Positions 46,390 to 58,069 of a stretch of 64,000 bases of DNA are shown here, in pieces; the first letter of the stretch is position 1; every line of letters begins with the position of its first letter. Position numbers and translations under genes: made by a program. The notes beneath the pieces are model-generated. The model saw only the letters and a list, made by a program, of their open reading frames with translations. It had not been told where the DNA came from and made no database searches. The DNA comes from Ricinus communis (taxonomy: Eukaryota > Streptophyta > Magnoliopsida > Malpighiales > Euphorbiaceae). Location: assembly GCF_019578655.1 (NCBI RefSeq), contig NC_063262.1, positions 15,197,582 to 15,261,581 on the forward strand, in the 5' to 3' direction.

Positions 46390-47245
46390 CACGACAATAC
46401 AAATAGCTTAACAAATTAGGTCCTATTCAACTGTGTAGTTCCCATGATAGTTACATATTGCTTTAGATGAACCTTCTGATCACCAGTCCCGTTGAACTTG
46501 TTCATCTCAGGCATCCTAAACTTTGCAGGCAGCTTGTCCTCACCAGTCAATAGTAATTCCTCAAAATCATAAGTCGGGTGCAACCCTTTGATCTCCAACA
46601 TGCCTTGTTTCTTGTCAAGTCTAGTAGTTAAGCCACTTACAGCTTCATTAGTGGCAAGGGTTATTTCCCTCTTGGCATGGTCCAACACGCATTCGTCAAA
46701 ATCTCAAAACTTATGAGGCACTCCTCTTCTAGCAGGGTTTTCAACATTAGCATTGGCAACATCAATAGTAGTGGTTATGGTTGTAGCAGTAGTCTTAATT
46801 ACAACTGCAATTGGGTCAATAGTAGTAGGAGGATTATCCGGTGCAATTGGAGCAGCAAGTGGAGCTTGGTTTGTAGTCATCCCGGCTAAAAGTTGCTGGA
46901 GTTCCTCTTAGATCACACCTTTCAGATCGTCAATAACAACATTCTTGAGGATCTCAACATCTTGCTCAGTAGCTCTTTTGTTGGCCATTTCGGATATAGC
47001 TTTAGTCTCACTTGTGGAAGCTTGATGTCATGGCTTTTCAAGGAGCTCTAACACAGTCCAGATTCTTAGTGAGATTGGTATTCTCTTCAGCCTTCTATTA
47101 TCTTGTCTCCTCCAACCCAAAGGCGTGTCTATATAGCTAAAAATAAAAGTGTTAGTATGATGCATGTAATGCATGAGATGTATGATGCACGTGCTATGCA
47201 TAAGGATAACAAAAGAAAAAGGGTTATCATGCATATTTTACATAC
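46390..47245 (-). pseudogene. Second Tat/Ogre fragment: inverted leader and gag N-terminal half
   Basis: Minus-strand reading gives MANKRATEQDVEI near 46988 and, in the open frame 46688-46416, LDHAKREITLATNEAVSGL, KLPAKFRMPEMNKFNGTGD and VHLKQYVTIMGTTQ. The same segments occur at 40870-41410 on the plus strand. Similarity extends upstream through the leader to about 47240 and downstream to about 46390. One stop lies near 46908. The fragment is joined head-on to integrase of the other Tat element. Confidence 0.8.
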
Positions 47246-47829
47246 AAAGCGTCCTTCTAACCTTATTGATCCCACACACAGTTCATGGTGAGTCTCTCTT
47301 CCATAGGATTTTGGGCCTGGGCTTCCTATTAATAGGGGATAGTAGGCCGACGTGCATGCCATAAACTTTTAAAAAGCATATTTAAAACAAATAAGGCAAT
47401 TTTTTCTCAGTATAAGTGTAAATCCTGCATATTTTGGGCCTGGGGCCTGATTCCATGTGTCGTTGGGCCAAGGCTTTCCAATATGTGGGCTTAAATGCTT
47501 ATAAGGAGAGAAGTTCAAATAGCAAGCATCAAGGTTCCTAAGGGAGGTTACTGTTGTCATTAACATGAGTTGAGTCTTGGGTAAGGATAAAAGGCTCTTA
47601 TAAGTAAAAAGTATTCTTCCTTAGCTCGTCTCCCCACTCAAAGGTCCATGCAACGAAGGAAATTCACTCATTATATATGAGTGATGGTCAGCCAGTGTCG
47701 CAATTCTAGGGTACGAATGGAACCAAAGAACCACTAACCAATGCCATTGGGCTTATGGGGACTAAAGTGCACTATGTTAAAAGTGTACGGATGCAAGAAC
47801 CACCCTACTGGAATCAGCTTCTCTTATCA
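47246..47829 (-). other. Leader of the inverted Tat element, no recognised gene
   Basis: The region between the primer-binding site and the gag-homologous leader holds only short frames. It is expected 5' untranslated sequence of the minus-strand Tat element. Confidence 0.5.
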
Positions 47830-47844
47830 CCAGCGGAGTCGCCA
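47830..47844 (-). other. Primer-binding site of the inverted Tat element
   Basis: The minus strand reads TGGCGACTCCGCTGG, then TGATAAGAG. TGGCGACTCC(G)CTGGGGA is the tRNA-Arg-type site of the Tat/Ogre lineage. It follows the LTR end at about 47848 with a three-base spacer. Confidence 0.85.
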
Positions 47845-47847
47845 CTA

Positions 47848-50290
47848 TGGGCGGCGGTTTTAGAGGCGCACCCAAGTGTCTTTAGTGACTACAGTAGTAC
47901 AAGACTTTTCAACCTAATCGAGAGCACACTAACTAGTCACAAAGACTAGCGCGGAGATGGGAGTCGCCACCCAAGTGATCGGCTCACTTTTATTAGTGAG
48001 TGACATTTCTCGATTCCATAAGAAAGCTTACGTTACAAATCTAGATATGGATCCACAAGCCAACTTTTTTATTTGTGTATATTTATCTTTATTTTTATTG
48101 TTTAATTGGATATTCTATTTTTAGATTTTGATTATTTAACCCTAAAACCAACTCTAATTAAAAAATATAGAGAAATTATAAATCTAACATGCAACCCTAA
48201 TCATTGACTTAATCAGATCTAAAATCCAAAAGCAACATGTTAATAGATTCAAAATCCTGCATGTTCTTATTATCATATTCAATTCCCAGCATGTTTATAT
48301 TATCATATTCAATGCCCTACAATTTATAAGCATGTTAATTCATAAGAAATCCTATTTTAATAATTTAAAACATAAAAAGAGAAATAATAAATAAGAGAAA
48401 ACCTAAGCCAGTTTATTAGAAAAGATGATATTGATGATGCTGGATGTAGGGGAACCCTCAGGTTGTCACTGTAAATGGTTGTTCTATAAGTTTTAGGAGA
48501 AGATAAAGTGGTAAAATCGAAGATGGGCTAAGAATCCAGTTCTACTTTGAGATCTCAGAAAAATTCTTGTCGTTCTAAATGGGTTTCCTAATTTAGAATT
48601 CTTTCTTAGTAGCTTGCTAAAAACTAACTTTCTATTTATGTTGATGTATCAGTGTAATTTAAAGAATACCTTGAGAAGTATCGCTAACCCTAGATCTAGG
48701 GTGTATCATCCTATTTATAACAGTAGGGTTAGGAAATCCTAGAAAAAAAATAGATAAAATATTTAATTATTTGCAAAATAAACTATAATTATCCATCCCC
48801 TTTATCAGATTAACATCAAATAAAATGAAATTAAATCTTTCATATTCAAACAATTATCATGAAAAATATTTTAAAATATATTCTAGAATCTTCTTTTTAC
48901 CAAATTTGGTGTTTTAGATCGTAAAACGACATCAGATTTCGAAAAATGGCCAGTCGGCTCTATGCTAAGCCGATGGGCTATGTGTAGAGCTGATTCGGCT
49001 GTACGCTGAGCCAATTGGCTCTAAGGGGCAAATTTTTTTAAGAAATTTGGCAATGAGTCCCTACAGTTTTGAAACTATCGTTTTATCCCTCAAACTTTAT
49101 TTTCTCTGTCAATTTGGTCCAAATTGATTCTAGAAAAGTAATTTTAAGTCCAATTATTCTCAGCCTTACTCAGATTTTCCCCTCCTTAACCTCTCGAGAA
49201 TTAAGAAAGGCAATAACTTTCATCATTGGGTTTTTTTATAATTCCCTTGATATCTAGATCTAGAAAATAGATGTTGATAGTTGCCACCGATTTGTCAAAA
49301 TTTATAAGCATGTATGCGATTAAATAAATTAAGACAAATCATAATATCAAGGATATGACAAAAAAGATACCTTGGTGAGTGTGGCCACGCCCCAGAAGCT
49401 CGGGTTTGATATAAGAATTTGATTTGATGTGGGGACTACGCCCGCTCGAGTTTTGAGGCTTTCGCCTGTGATTTGGAAACTATGCCTTTTAATTTAGAAA
49501 CCACGTCTGTTGATTTGGAAACCACGCCCGTCGATGTGGGAGCCACGTCCGTTGATTTGGAAACCATGCCCGTCGATGTGGGAGCCACGCCCGTTGATTT
49601 TGCTTTTGCAAAGACTTCCCTTTAGCTGTTTTCTATTTCAGGAAATTTTCCACTTCAGGTCAATTTGGTAATTTTCCACTTCTAGGTACTTTGGTTAGAA
49701 ATTCTCGCCTCGGGGTATAATCTGACCCAAGTGATGTCCTTTAAAAATTATACTGTACTCGGCCCACTCATGGACTAAAATATAATTTTGATGGTCAGGG
49801 ACCAAATTTGTAATTTTTTAAAAATCTTACCTTAGGATGCAAACTACCCTTCCATATGTCTCATAGGGACTCGTGTTGGTACTTGGTCCATCTAAGGACT
49901 AAAATATAATTTTAAATGGTCAGGGACGTAAATGATGTTTCTGCCCCCTTTTAGACATATACATATCTTTCCACCCTCATTCATCATTCACTTTACCCAT
50001 TTTCTCTGTTTTCTCTTAAATCCTTTTTCGCTCTTTCTTCAATTTCTTTATCATTTCTTAACCAAATTTTGTGAAATCAGTTTTGAAATGGTGGCCTCAT
50101 CTTCTAGATTCTCAGGATGCACTCCGATTGCACCAAACTAGGATTTTTCATCTCCAATTTCTTGCCAGAATGACCTTGGTCTTTCAAAGAGGAGGAAATT
50201 CCCCTTTTGGCAAAATTCAGAACATGCTAACTAGTCAGAAAGACTAGCGCGGAGATGGAGTCCCCACTCGATTTGCCAATCTACTTAGTG
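47848..50290 (-). mobile_element. LTR of the inverted Tat element
   Basis: The LTR begins (plus strand) TGGGCGGCGG next to the primer-binding site and runs right. A minus-strand TATA (TTATAAATAGG) lies at 48718-48708. U3 to its right contains AGCCGATTGGCTCT-like words (48950-49020) and a tandem CCACGCCCGTTGATTT array. The internal segment 47924-47990 (CTAACTAGTCACAAAGACTA and GCGCGGAGATGG) is repeated in direct orientation at 50226-50290, so the right edge is placed near there. The outer end is uncertain. Confidence 0.55.
49380..49600. repeat. Tandem array of a CCACGCCCGTTGATTTGGAA unit
   Basis: The phrase GATTTGGAAACCACGCCCGT and its variants recur at about 20-bp spacing (nine or so units between 49380 and 49600), some with GATGTGGGAGCCACGTCCGT. 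Differences between units are mainly C/T and G/A. It lies in U3 of the Tat LTR. Confidence 0.75.
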
Positions 50291-50460
50291 AACAGACAAT
50301 TGGCTCTGCATAGTGCCGATCAGCTCTGCACAGCCTGATCAGGCACTCCCAGCCCGTTTAGCCACTTTTCAACAAGAAAACTTAAAATTAATTAATATAC
50401 TTGTTTTGAGCTTCGACACGTGTGTATTGTGTTTTTATACCTATTTTTGCACTTTTGAGA

Positions 50461-52352
50461 GTGATATTGTGTTGATTCGGTTCACTAAAAATTTCTATGG
50501 CACTCGAGAATGGTTTGATGAGCTGTCGAGCTCTATCCAAGCTCAAATTGGTGACACCGAGTTTCACTAGTTCATTGCTATTTTACCCTCTGTTGCTAAG
50601 ATTGATCATAGCTCAATGTACATGTTGCTTTGAGAGGTAGTTGGACATAACCCCATGCCTTTCATACACTAATCGAAGAGCTGACATTATCTCTGCTATC
50701 CTTTGCTGCTATCATCGACATCAACATCGCAAGTATGCTCGTGCCTTTTGATGATGGCATCATTGATCGGACGTTCGATGCTCGGGTCCAGTTCATCGTT
50801 GATCTGCTAGGGTTTTTACCTACGCGCAAGATCACCTGATGCCTAGCTTACCAGAGCATTCCCTCCACTATAGGGGATTCAAGCCTCGGTCTACAGGGGA
50901 GTCGGCCTGAGCCTTCCTTGTGTACTTATTCGGGACCACCCTATTCAGTGATTCGAAGAACTCGCTGAAAGTCCACTACCTAGCTCCTTTAAGGGATTTA
51001 GAATAGGTCTCATCCTTCAACTGGGGATTTATTGCTCTCATATATCTATACTAGCAGATGGACATCACAGTCTGCGGAAGCAAGAGGCTCTGCGGCTTCT
51101 AGCACACTATACATATAATTTATGTTTACTATTTTTGTTCTTTGCCCTATTATATTTGCACATAAGTAATTGACTGTTTGGATGCACATATGGGCTTTGG
51201 AGATTAGTCTTCTAGTAGGCTCCCAACCTATTAGTACGTCTTGAGCCTTCCCTCGCTTGAGCTACTAGGGTTGGAGTAGGAGTGTCCCGTTGGAATGGGC
51301 GTAGGTCCACGTACACCGTATGTGGATCAACTCCATATCATGGGACCAAATAAAAGAAAGATTCATTAGTTACATTTAGAATTTGAAAGTTTGATTACTT
51401 ACCTTTGCATTTTAGATTCGTAGCGACTGGCTCGAGGAGCGCCATTACTGGGATCTTTATATGTTATCCGCTATGGATCTTGAGCATGGGAGGGTTCTCT
51501 TTGCTGGCCCCACCTACCAAGCATGTTATTTAGGCAAGCGGGTTTATGGTTGGGAGGGAGGTCCTAGTAGAGGATGAGTGCCTTTGTCTCCTCCCTTATC
51601 TATGTTCTAGATTGCTAACATCGTCGATGATGAGTTGGCAACGAGCTGGGAGGGGTACGAAGACCTCGAGGATCTTACTATCCGACCTTATTGCACTATT
51701 GTTTGACCATCATTCCTTTGTTACAGTTCTCATGCCTTGCACCCCGCTTGCATCTCCGGCTCATCCACAATCGCTGCTTTAGAGGCACCTCCTATGATGG
51801 TGTCAGATGTGATTCCAGGGAGTATCCCGTTCCTCCCAGACCACATAGTATCCTATTAGAGTCCTTGTAGCATCGTCGATCATCGACTAGCTTTGGAGTC
51901 GAGCCTTTCTCCGGAATTCACTCTGAATGGATGTACACAGGTGAGTTATCTTTTTTAGCGCTTTATGTTTCCGGAAATGTTAGTAATACATATATGTAAT
52001 CATACGAATTCAGAGGGGTCAGCTTGAGCACGTACATCGACTTGCCACAGCTGCGAGGAGGCGGTTCTTCATCATCGGCGAAGATTGGAAGGTAAGGAAA
52101 TAAAACAAAAATGCAAAATGTATGCATGTATGTTATGAAATGCAATAACTAATTCCTTTGGGTCTCTTTCTATTATAGAAGGATCATAGGGGCTTGCAGG
52201 GGCAAGTGGATGATCGCCAGCACCAAATCGAGGCCCACCAGCGTTGAATCGAGACCTTAACACTTTAACTGTCCACCCTTCAGACTCAAGGCATGGAGGC
52301 TGACTCTGATGAGGGGATGGAGGACTCGGGAGAGAGTCCTAATGACTTCTGA
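50461..52352 (+). pseudogene. Plant mobile domain (PMD) protein remnant, antisense to the Tat features
   Basis: Translation in shifting frames gives YGTREWFDELSSSIQAQIGD, LTLSLLSFAAIIDINIASML, VPFDDGIIDRTFDARVQFIV, FLVYLFGTTLFSDSKNSLKV, HYLAPLRDLE and SSFNWGFIALIYLY. The PMD family hallmark is the LVYLxGxxLFxD...YLxxLRDL...WGxxALxxLY run. Later pieces are YRDWLEERHYWDLYMLSAMD and YLGKRVYGWEGG near 51420-51570. The C-terminal coiled coil is HRLATAARRRFFIIGEDWK and DDRQHQIEAHQR, ending at TGA 52350-52352. Stops are numerous and introns are likely near 51115-51185, 51330-51415 and 52095-52180. PMD genes occur as host MAIN-type genes and as extra ORFs of Tat elements; here the second is likely. 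Confidence 0.65.
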
Positions 52353-52705
52353 TTTTAGATTAGCTACTCTCTCTTGGTATTTTTTTTCTTTTTTTCGCTG
52401 CTTGGTATAACATTACTCTATAAAACTTCGCATTTTTTATCATTGAAGCAATGTCCAATGTTATTTTATTATTGAATAACATGTATACGATTTCTGCAAT
52501 GAACCAAGACCCAAAAATAGCCCGAAAAATTATGAAACTTGAAATTTTTTAGCCTGATGACATCACACAACTGATCGACTGTCTACTAAGCTGATTGGCT
52601 CTATAGTTGCAGAGTTTGATCCTAACACTATTTCTTGGCTTATAAGTATGCGCACACCCCTTCTAACTTTCCGATATGCTTTTCATTGCTTTTAAATCAA
52701 TAACC
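52353..52705. other. Spacer between the two antisense ORFs
   Basis: It is non-coding, and includes GCTGATTGGCTCTATAG near 52600-52616, related to the AGCCGATTGGCTCT words of the Tat LTR, and ACTTGAAATTTTTTAGCCTG. No gene is visible. Confidence 0.4.
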
Positions 52706-53943
52706 ATGACTCAAAGAAGCGCTAAAGCCCTATAGACCCTTATCAGAACCCTAAGTGGCGATGAGTGGATTAAACTTGGAAAATCTCACCTTTCTTCTTT
52801 TAAAGCAATGCAACACATCAGTGTGACTATAGCTTTCTTCAATTAGCTGTTAACTTTCGGTGCCCAATAGACCATGTCTTTCGCTTCAATGGGCAAGAGC
52901 TATGCCCCATGGTTGAGGAGTTTTCTGCTATTCTTGGAGGATCCAAAGATTCTTCACATCCATAGTCTTATCAAAGCTAGATGACCCTTTTCTTAGGAAA
53001 TTAATAAAGTTATTCAATATGCCTCCAGCTGAGGTACTTTCCTATTATGTTAGTGAGTATATCACTATCACCTCATTTATCTCTTGCTGTGAGAAAAAAG
53101 AGAGAGGTACACCTGTTTTTGTTAGAATGTTGAGCTTTTGCCTTTATGCCTAATTCTTGCAAATTTCTCCTCAATGAATGGGAATTATTGACCAAGTAGA
53201 GTGTGGAGATGATCCAATCCCAGTTATTTTGGCTGAAACCATTATTGTGTTAGACATGTACAAAACTCATAAATGGTGTGGTGGCAGCCTCATTCTCTTG
53301 TAGGTATGCAACCAAATCTCTTTTCCTATTTATTCTTCTCTCTTAAATTTTGCCTAAGTCGCCCTTTTAGGTCTTCAACTTAGCTTTTATTTTTTTTCTT
53401 TCTTTTCCTTTTTGCAAATTTGGTTGCGCGAGAAGCTTCAAATACTGACCATCCAAAGGACATCGACAAGTATGAGCCGAAGCACGTGCAAGTTTGCTCT
53501 ATCGTTGCCCATCGAGGTCATGAGAGCTAGACTTCTTGGATGAAAGGCATTCTGAACACACTCATTCACTAGACTTGCCCTTGATGGAAAATCAAGCATG
53601 TCATACTTTTGGTATATGGCGGCTGGTTCCCTTACCCGATTTACTAGCATCCACTTTTTATACTCCTTCGAGGCTCTATTGCTAATATGGGTAAAAGCAA
53701 CTAATCTTGGAATTCCCCCCCTGAATTTGAAGGTTTCTTAGTGAGGCAAGACTTTTAGGAAAATACTGAGAGATTGTGGCCCTACCGTACTATAAAGCGT
53801 AATCTTGATGCTGAAGGCGATCTAACCACAGACGACAACCTCAAGGCTTGGGTTCGGCTTCACATTACCACTGCACCTAGATTTCTAAGGTTCAAGAGAA
53901 ATTGAGAGCTAACTGCTGAATCTAGGGATGCAGATGCAAAATA
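52706..53943 (+). pseudogene. DUF7745-like ORF remnant, antisense to the Tat features
   Basis: From ATG 52706 the reading includes TLSGDEWIKL, then in another frame FRCPIDHVFRFNGQELCPMV, EEFSAILGGSKDS, KLDDPFLRKLIKLFNMPPAE, VLSYYVSEYITITSFISCCE and DDPIPVILAETIIVLDMYKT. A likely intron (about 53305-53425) precedes WWKIKHVILLVYGGWFPYPI, LWPYRTIKRNLDAEGDLTTD and VRLHITTAPRFLRFKRN. The layout matches the plant DUF7745 family, abundant in Tat/Ogre-rich DNA and of unknown function. Frameshifts and stops make it a pseudogene. The family name is from memory of its typical pattern and should be tested by profile search. Confidence 0.55.
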
Positions 53944-54239
53944 AAGAAAATGAAAAATGCTTCTATTTTTATATCTCATTTATTTTGCTTAGGATTTAGT
54001 TTAGTCTTTTTTTTATAGTGCATAAAGTAATAAATATGCATAGATATGTTTAATAAAAATTCTAAACAATATATTCATTTACTGGAGCCCCAAATAAATA
54101 CATTTTGATTTCTCATGATACAACTACTGTTATTCATTTATTAGAGGTTCTAAATTTTGTTTGGCCAACCTTTTTAGGTTTTCTGATCAACAAAATATTT
54201 TTTCTATTATTTACTATTTTTATTTATTTTTATACATAG
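53944..54239. other. AT-rich spacer
   Basis: No coding or boundary recognised. It is T-rich sequence following the DUF7745-like remnant. Confidence 0.5.
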
Positions 54240-55150
54240 TATTTCTTGAGACGATCTAAGTTAATAGGTTTAGAGAACTCAATCCCTTCCAAGTTTGAAA
54301 TCTTAGCAGCATCTTTGGGTAAAAGTTTCCTCACAAAGTATAAGCCTTCCAAAATAGGCTTGAACTTCCCTCTCGGATCGAATGTAGTAAGTTGAATCAA
54401 AGATTGGATATGAATACAGCCTTTTAGGGTTTGATTTTGTGTTTGATTGGTGAAAAGAGTATTCTCATTCTAAAAATGTTTCCTAAAGTGATTTCTTTCT
54501 TCATTGGCTTTTTTCTTTTCTCGACTGCTAAAAAACTCTCTACTAATAATAATTGTTATTATACTTAATAACTGATGTAGCTAACCTTAAACCTACAATG
54601 TCATATTCTATTTATAGCCTTAGAACTTTAGGAAGCCCTAGATATATTAGTTAATATCAATAATTTAATAAATTAAATCCCTTGATTTTATTGGATATTC
54701 AGTTAAATGAATATCCATTTAAAATTCATTAAATTCAAATAATTTATTGATAAAACCTTCTAGAAGGCATTTTTGACGTTTTAAATCAATTAAAATGTAA
54801 AACAACATAAAAATTTGAGAAATAAGCCAATCAGGACTACGCAGAGCTGATTGGCTCGTATACAGCCAAATTCGCTATACACAGAGCCGATTGGCTCAAG
54901 GGCTGAAAATTTTATAAAATTCTTACAATTTAGTCCCTGAACTTTTAAAAACTGTTGTTTTATCCCTCAAAATTAATTTTTTCTATAAATTAGGTCCAAA
55001 TTTATTTTTAAAAAAGAATGTTGGTTTAATTATTCACAATCCTAATTGAGATTTGCCCATCCTCAATCTCCCAAAACTCGAGAAAGGCAGTAACCTTCAT
55101 TACTGGATTTTTCATAATTCTTTTGATATCTAAATCTGGAAAATGGGTGC
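54240..55150 (-). mobile_element. Tat-related LTR-like block (diverged relative of the LTR at 47848-50290)
   Basis: The block is colinear with 48050-49260. Both have a minus-strand TATA (GGCTATAAATAGAAT near 54618-54604), the AGCCGATTGGCTC words (54838-54900), then a segment on the plus strand reading AGTCCCTGAACTTTTAAAAA and TTTTATCCCTCAAA. Divergence is visible throughout, so it is not the partner LTR of a recent insertion. Confidence 0.5.
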
Positions 55151-55336
55151 TGACTGTGGTGGTCATCACTAATATGTGAATCTCCTATTTGAATGGAATT
55201 GGGATATCCTGCATATTAGTGCCACTAGGTAGAACTAGGGTTGTCTTAACTCTAATACAAATGATGCAAAGCTTGATTAATAAAACTAAAAAAATGAAAA
55301 GCCTTGGAGTCAATCAGAATCAACTTTTCATTATCT

Positions 55337-55354
55337 CCCTAGCAGAGTCACCAC
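55337..55354 (-). other. Tat-type primer-binding site, decayed
   Basis: The minus strand reads TGGTGACTCTGCTAGGGA. It differs from the site at 47830-47844 by C-to-T or G-to-A changes. The LTR to its right starts TGAGTGTAG at about 55358. Confidence 0.7.
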
Positions 55355-55357
55355 TAT

Positions 55358-58060
55358 GAGTGTAGCTTTTTCAGGGCCTTCCCCAAGCGATTGCGGCTAC
55401 ATCACCGTGTCAGAGGTTATCTTGTCCGTACTAGGCTCGACTCGAAAGTGAGTTGTCTGGAAAGAGGTCTCAAGGGATCACGAAACTGCAGTGATTGCGA
55501 ATTATCGGAAAAGACTGGGAGTCGCCACCCAAGTAAAATAACCAGGACAAATAAAGAAGGGCGAAGGATGGGGGCTTAGATTCCTCACGGAAACTCTAAT
55601 ATTCCCCCTCCCCGAATTGGAGATTTGGGTTCGAAAAGTTAGGTATGTGCTGGGAAGGGGTTAGGCACCCCGATGTGCCCGAACATAAAGTCTAGTCTCC
55701 ACTAGACTTTAAGGCTTTTGGTTTTCCTAAGCGTACTAAACTAGCTTGATTGCTACCTACTTTATTATAATGACATTTTATAATCTTATTTAAACATGCA
55801 AAGGTGAGAAATGAGGGACTAGCGTAACATACATCTACCTAAGTAACGAAGGCACATTGGTGCCACTAATCATAAGGAGATACTTTGATACTTTAAATTT
55901 TATCTGATAATGCCAAGATGACCAAATAAGAACTAGTTTTATCAAGCATGTGGGTGCCAGATTCTTTTTTATCTTTTGATTGATTAGATGAGTGAAACGT
56001 TAGAAGGCAAGGGACTCATGTTGGTGAGTCATTTTATTTTAGTTAACATGTGAGGTGATATATTAACCTAAATTCAATTTATCTTTAGTATGTGAGGTGA
56101 AATCTAAACATACTAAAAAGAATTAATAAATAGAATATAAAGAAAGGAAAAAGAGAAATTTATAGGGATACAGAATGGATTAGCAAATATTATGGGGAAA
56201 CTAACATCCTATTTATTCAAATGCATAACACACAAACGCGTAAACCATAAATTAACTCAAATTAAACCTAGGCCAGGGATAATCCTTATTAGAGGATAAA
56301 AATAAGCATAAGCCATTAAACATGTACTATGAAAAGGCTAAGTTAGTTTATCATTCATAAATCTAATTGAAACACCAAAAATGTGATTAAACATATTAAC
56401 CATGTAAGTTAGTCAATGAATACTAAAGAAAGTTAATCATGTGAGATCTAGACCTAATTTATTATAAAATGCAAAATAGAAAACAAAATATTTAATTAGC
56501 CCTAATCATGCTTCTAATCTCCATGTTAACTCACTTAGTATACAAATTACATTTAAAACCATAAAGGTATCTAATTAGATATCTTAACATTTTAAGAATA
56601 CCAACTTTAGGCATTTAACATAAAACTCTGATATGCATAAATAGGACAACAAATAATCAACTCACTTTACCATGTTATTTCACTAATCATGCATTTTAGA
56701 TTTAGCTAAACATATTTAAGCACAAAATCATTTATTAAAACCAAAACTACTTTAACATGCCAAATAATATTAAATCGACCCTAGAAACCACTAGACATAA
56801 ACTAATCATTCGTAAAACCAATCATTAACATCATATAAACTCCTCAAAGGTTCAAAAACAATCAAGAATAACCCAAAGAAATGGAAGCTTGAAGCTTCTG
56901 TGAGCTTACCCCGGGTGGGATAATCATATAGAAGCTCCAAGCTCCTATTTAATGGCCTTTCTTCATCCAAAACTATTCTTAAATGTAAAATGGACATTAA
57001 TATGATAAAGCAAGAATAGATATATGTCAAAGCATGTTTATTCCGCAAGTTTTGGCCCTTGGAATGTTACCTTTAGTAAAACAGAAAAAAGAGAGGACTT
57101 TGGGTGGTAGAAGATGGTGAAGGCTTCTTGGACCACTAAATAAACTTCAATAATCTCTTAGAATTGATGGAAATATCTAGTAAAACACAAAAATGTGAGT
57201 AAAAAAGGAAAGTGGGTGTTTTTGGAATTTTCTACTATGGAGAATGGGTTTTGGGTATTTTAGGTGAATGAGAAATGGATTGATGAAGGATCAAAGGATA
57301 GATATGGTTGTTGGGTAGGAAAGTGGGTGTTGTTGAGGTTTATTTTGATGAGGGTTATGCGTAGAAGAAAGAATGGTTTAGTTGGTATATTTTTTGTGTT
57401 AATGGAAGAAAGTCACTTCTTGGTTTTTAATAAATCTTTATGAAGAAAAGGTTGTTGGAAAATCTTTTTACTTAGGTTTTTTCTTGATTTTTTTGCCCCT
57501 CTTTTGGGTGTGTCCTCAGGATTTTTATGTGTAAGAATAAGATAAATATATATGGGTATATTAGTGTTTATTAGGTTTTGTGTGGGATCTTTTGATTGAT
57601 TTAAGATAATGGAGGATAAAATATTGATTTTGGAGTTTTGGGTTAAGATGGATACACGTGCCCCTAAGAGGAAATATTCCTCCTAGGTTTGTAGCATTTG
57701 TAGAGTAATCACCTAACCCACATGGGTCCTCGCTAAGTCCACGTAGTCTAGGCCTTAGCCCACATGACATAAGGTGGCTTTTTAAGGCTTTTAGGATTTC
57801 ATCTGTCTTGATTTAGGGTATTTGGGGCTTTAAGCCCCGATTTAGGGTTTGCAAGGTCATAGGGTTCTGTTCTAGGGTCAAGGTATTCGATTTCCATTTT
57901 AGGATTTCAAGGCCTTTGGTTTCAGATTTCAGGGTCCCAAATCTATTTCCATCCATTTTGGAGCTTCTCGATGCCTTTTGATGTTTTCGAGAGCCTTTTC
58001 CTTTCTAACTGAAAGCTCACTCCACTAGACTTATCCTAGTCTCTTCATTGGGCTTATGTA
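55358..58060 (-). mobile_element. Tat/Ogre LTR (outer end uncertain)
   Basis: It adjoins the primer-binding site. Near its inner end the plus strand has GGGAGTCGCCACCCAAGT (55508-55525), shared with 47960-47977, and a GGGGTTAGGCACCCCGATGT segment near 55658-55677; both are typical of Tat LTR 3' ends. No ORF of interest occurs to 58060. The right boundary was not determined; base composition shifts to very AT-rich at about 58070. Confidence 0.5.
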
Positions 58061-58069
58061 ACGGATGAA

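Noticed and set aside
54240..55150. Considered as partner LTR of 47848-50290 bounding one intact element
   Set aside because: The similarity is too low for an LTR pair of one insertion with a preserved layout, and the primer-binding site near 55354 lies on the wrong side for it.
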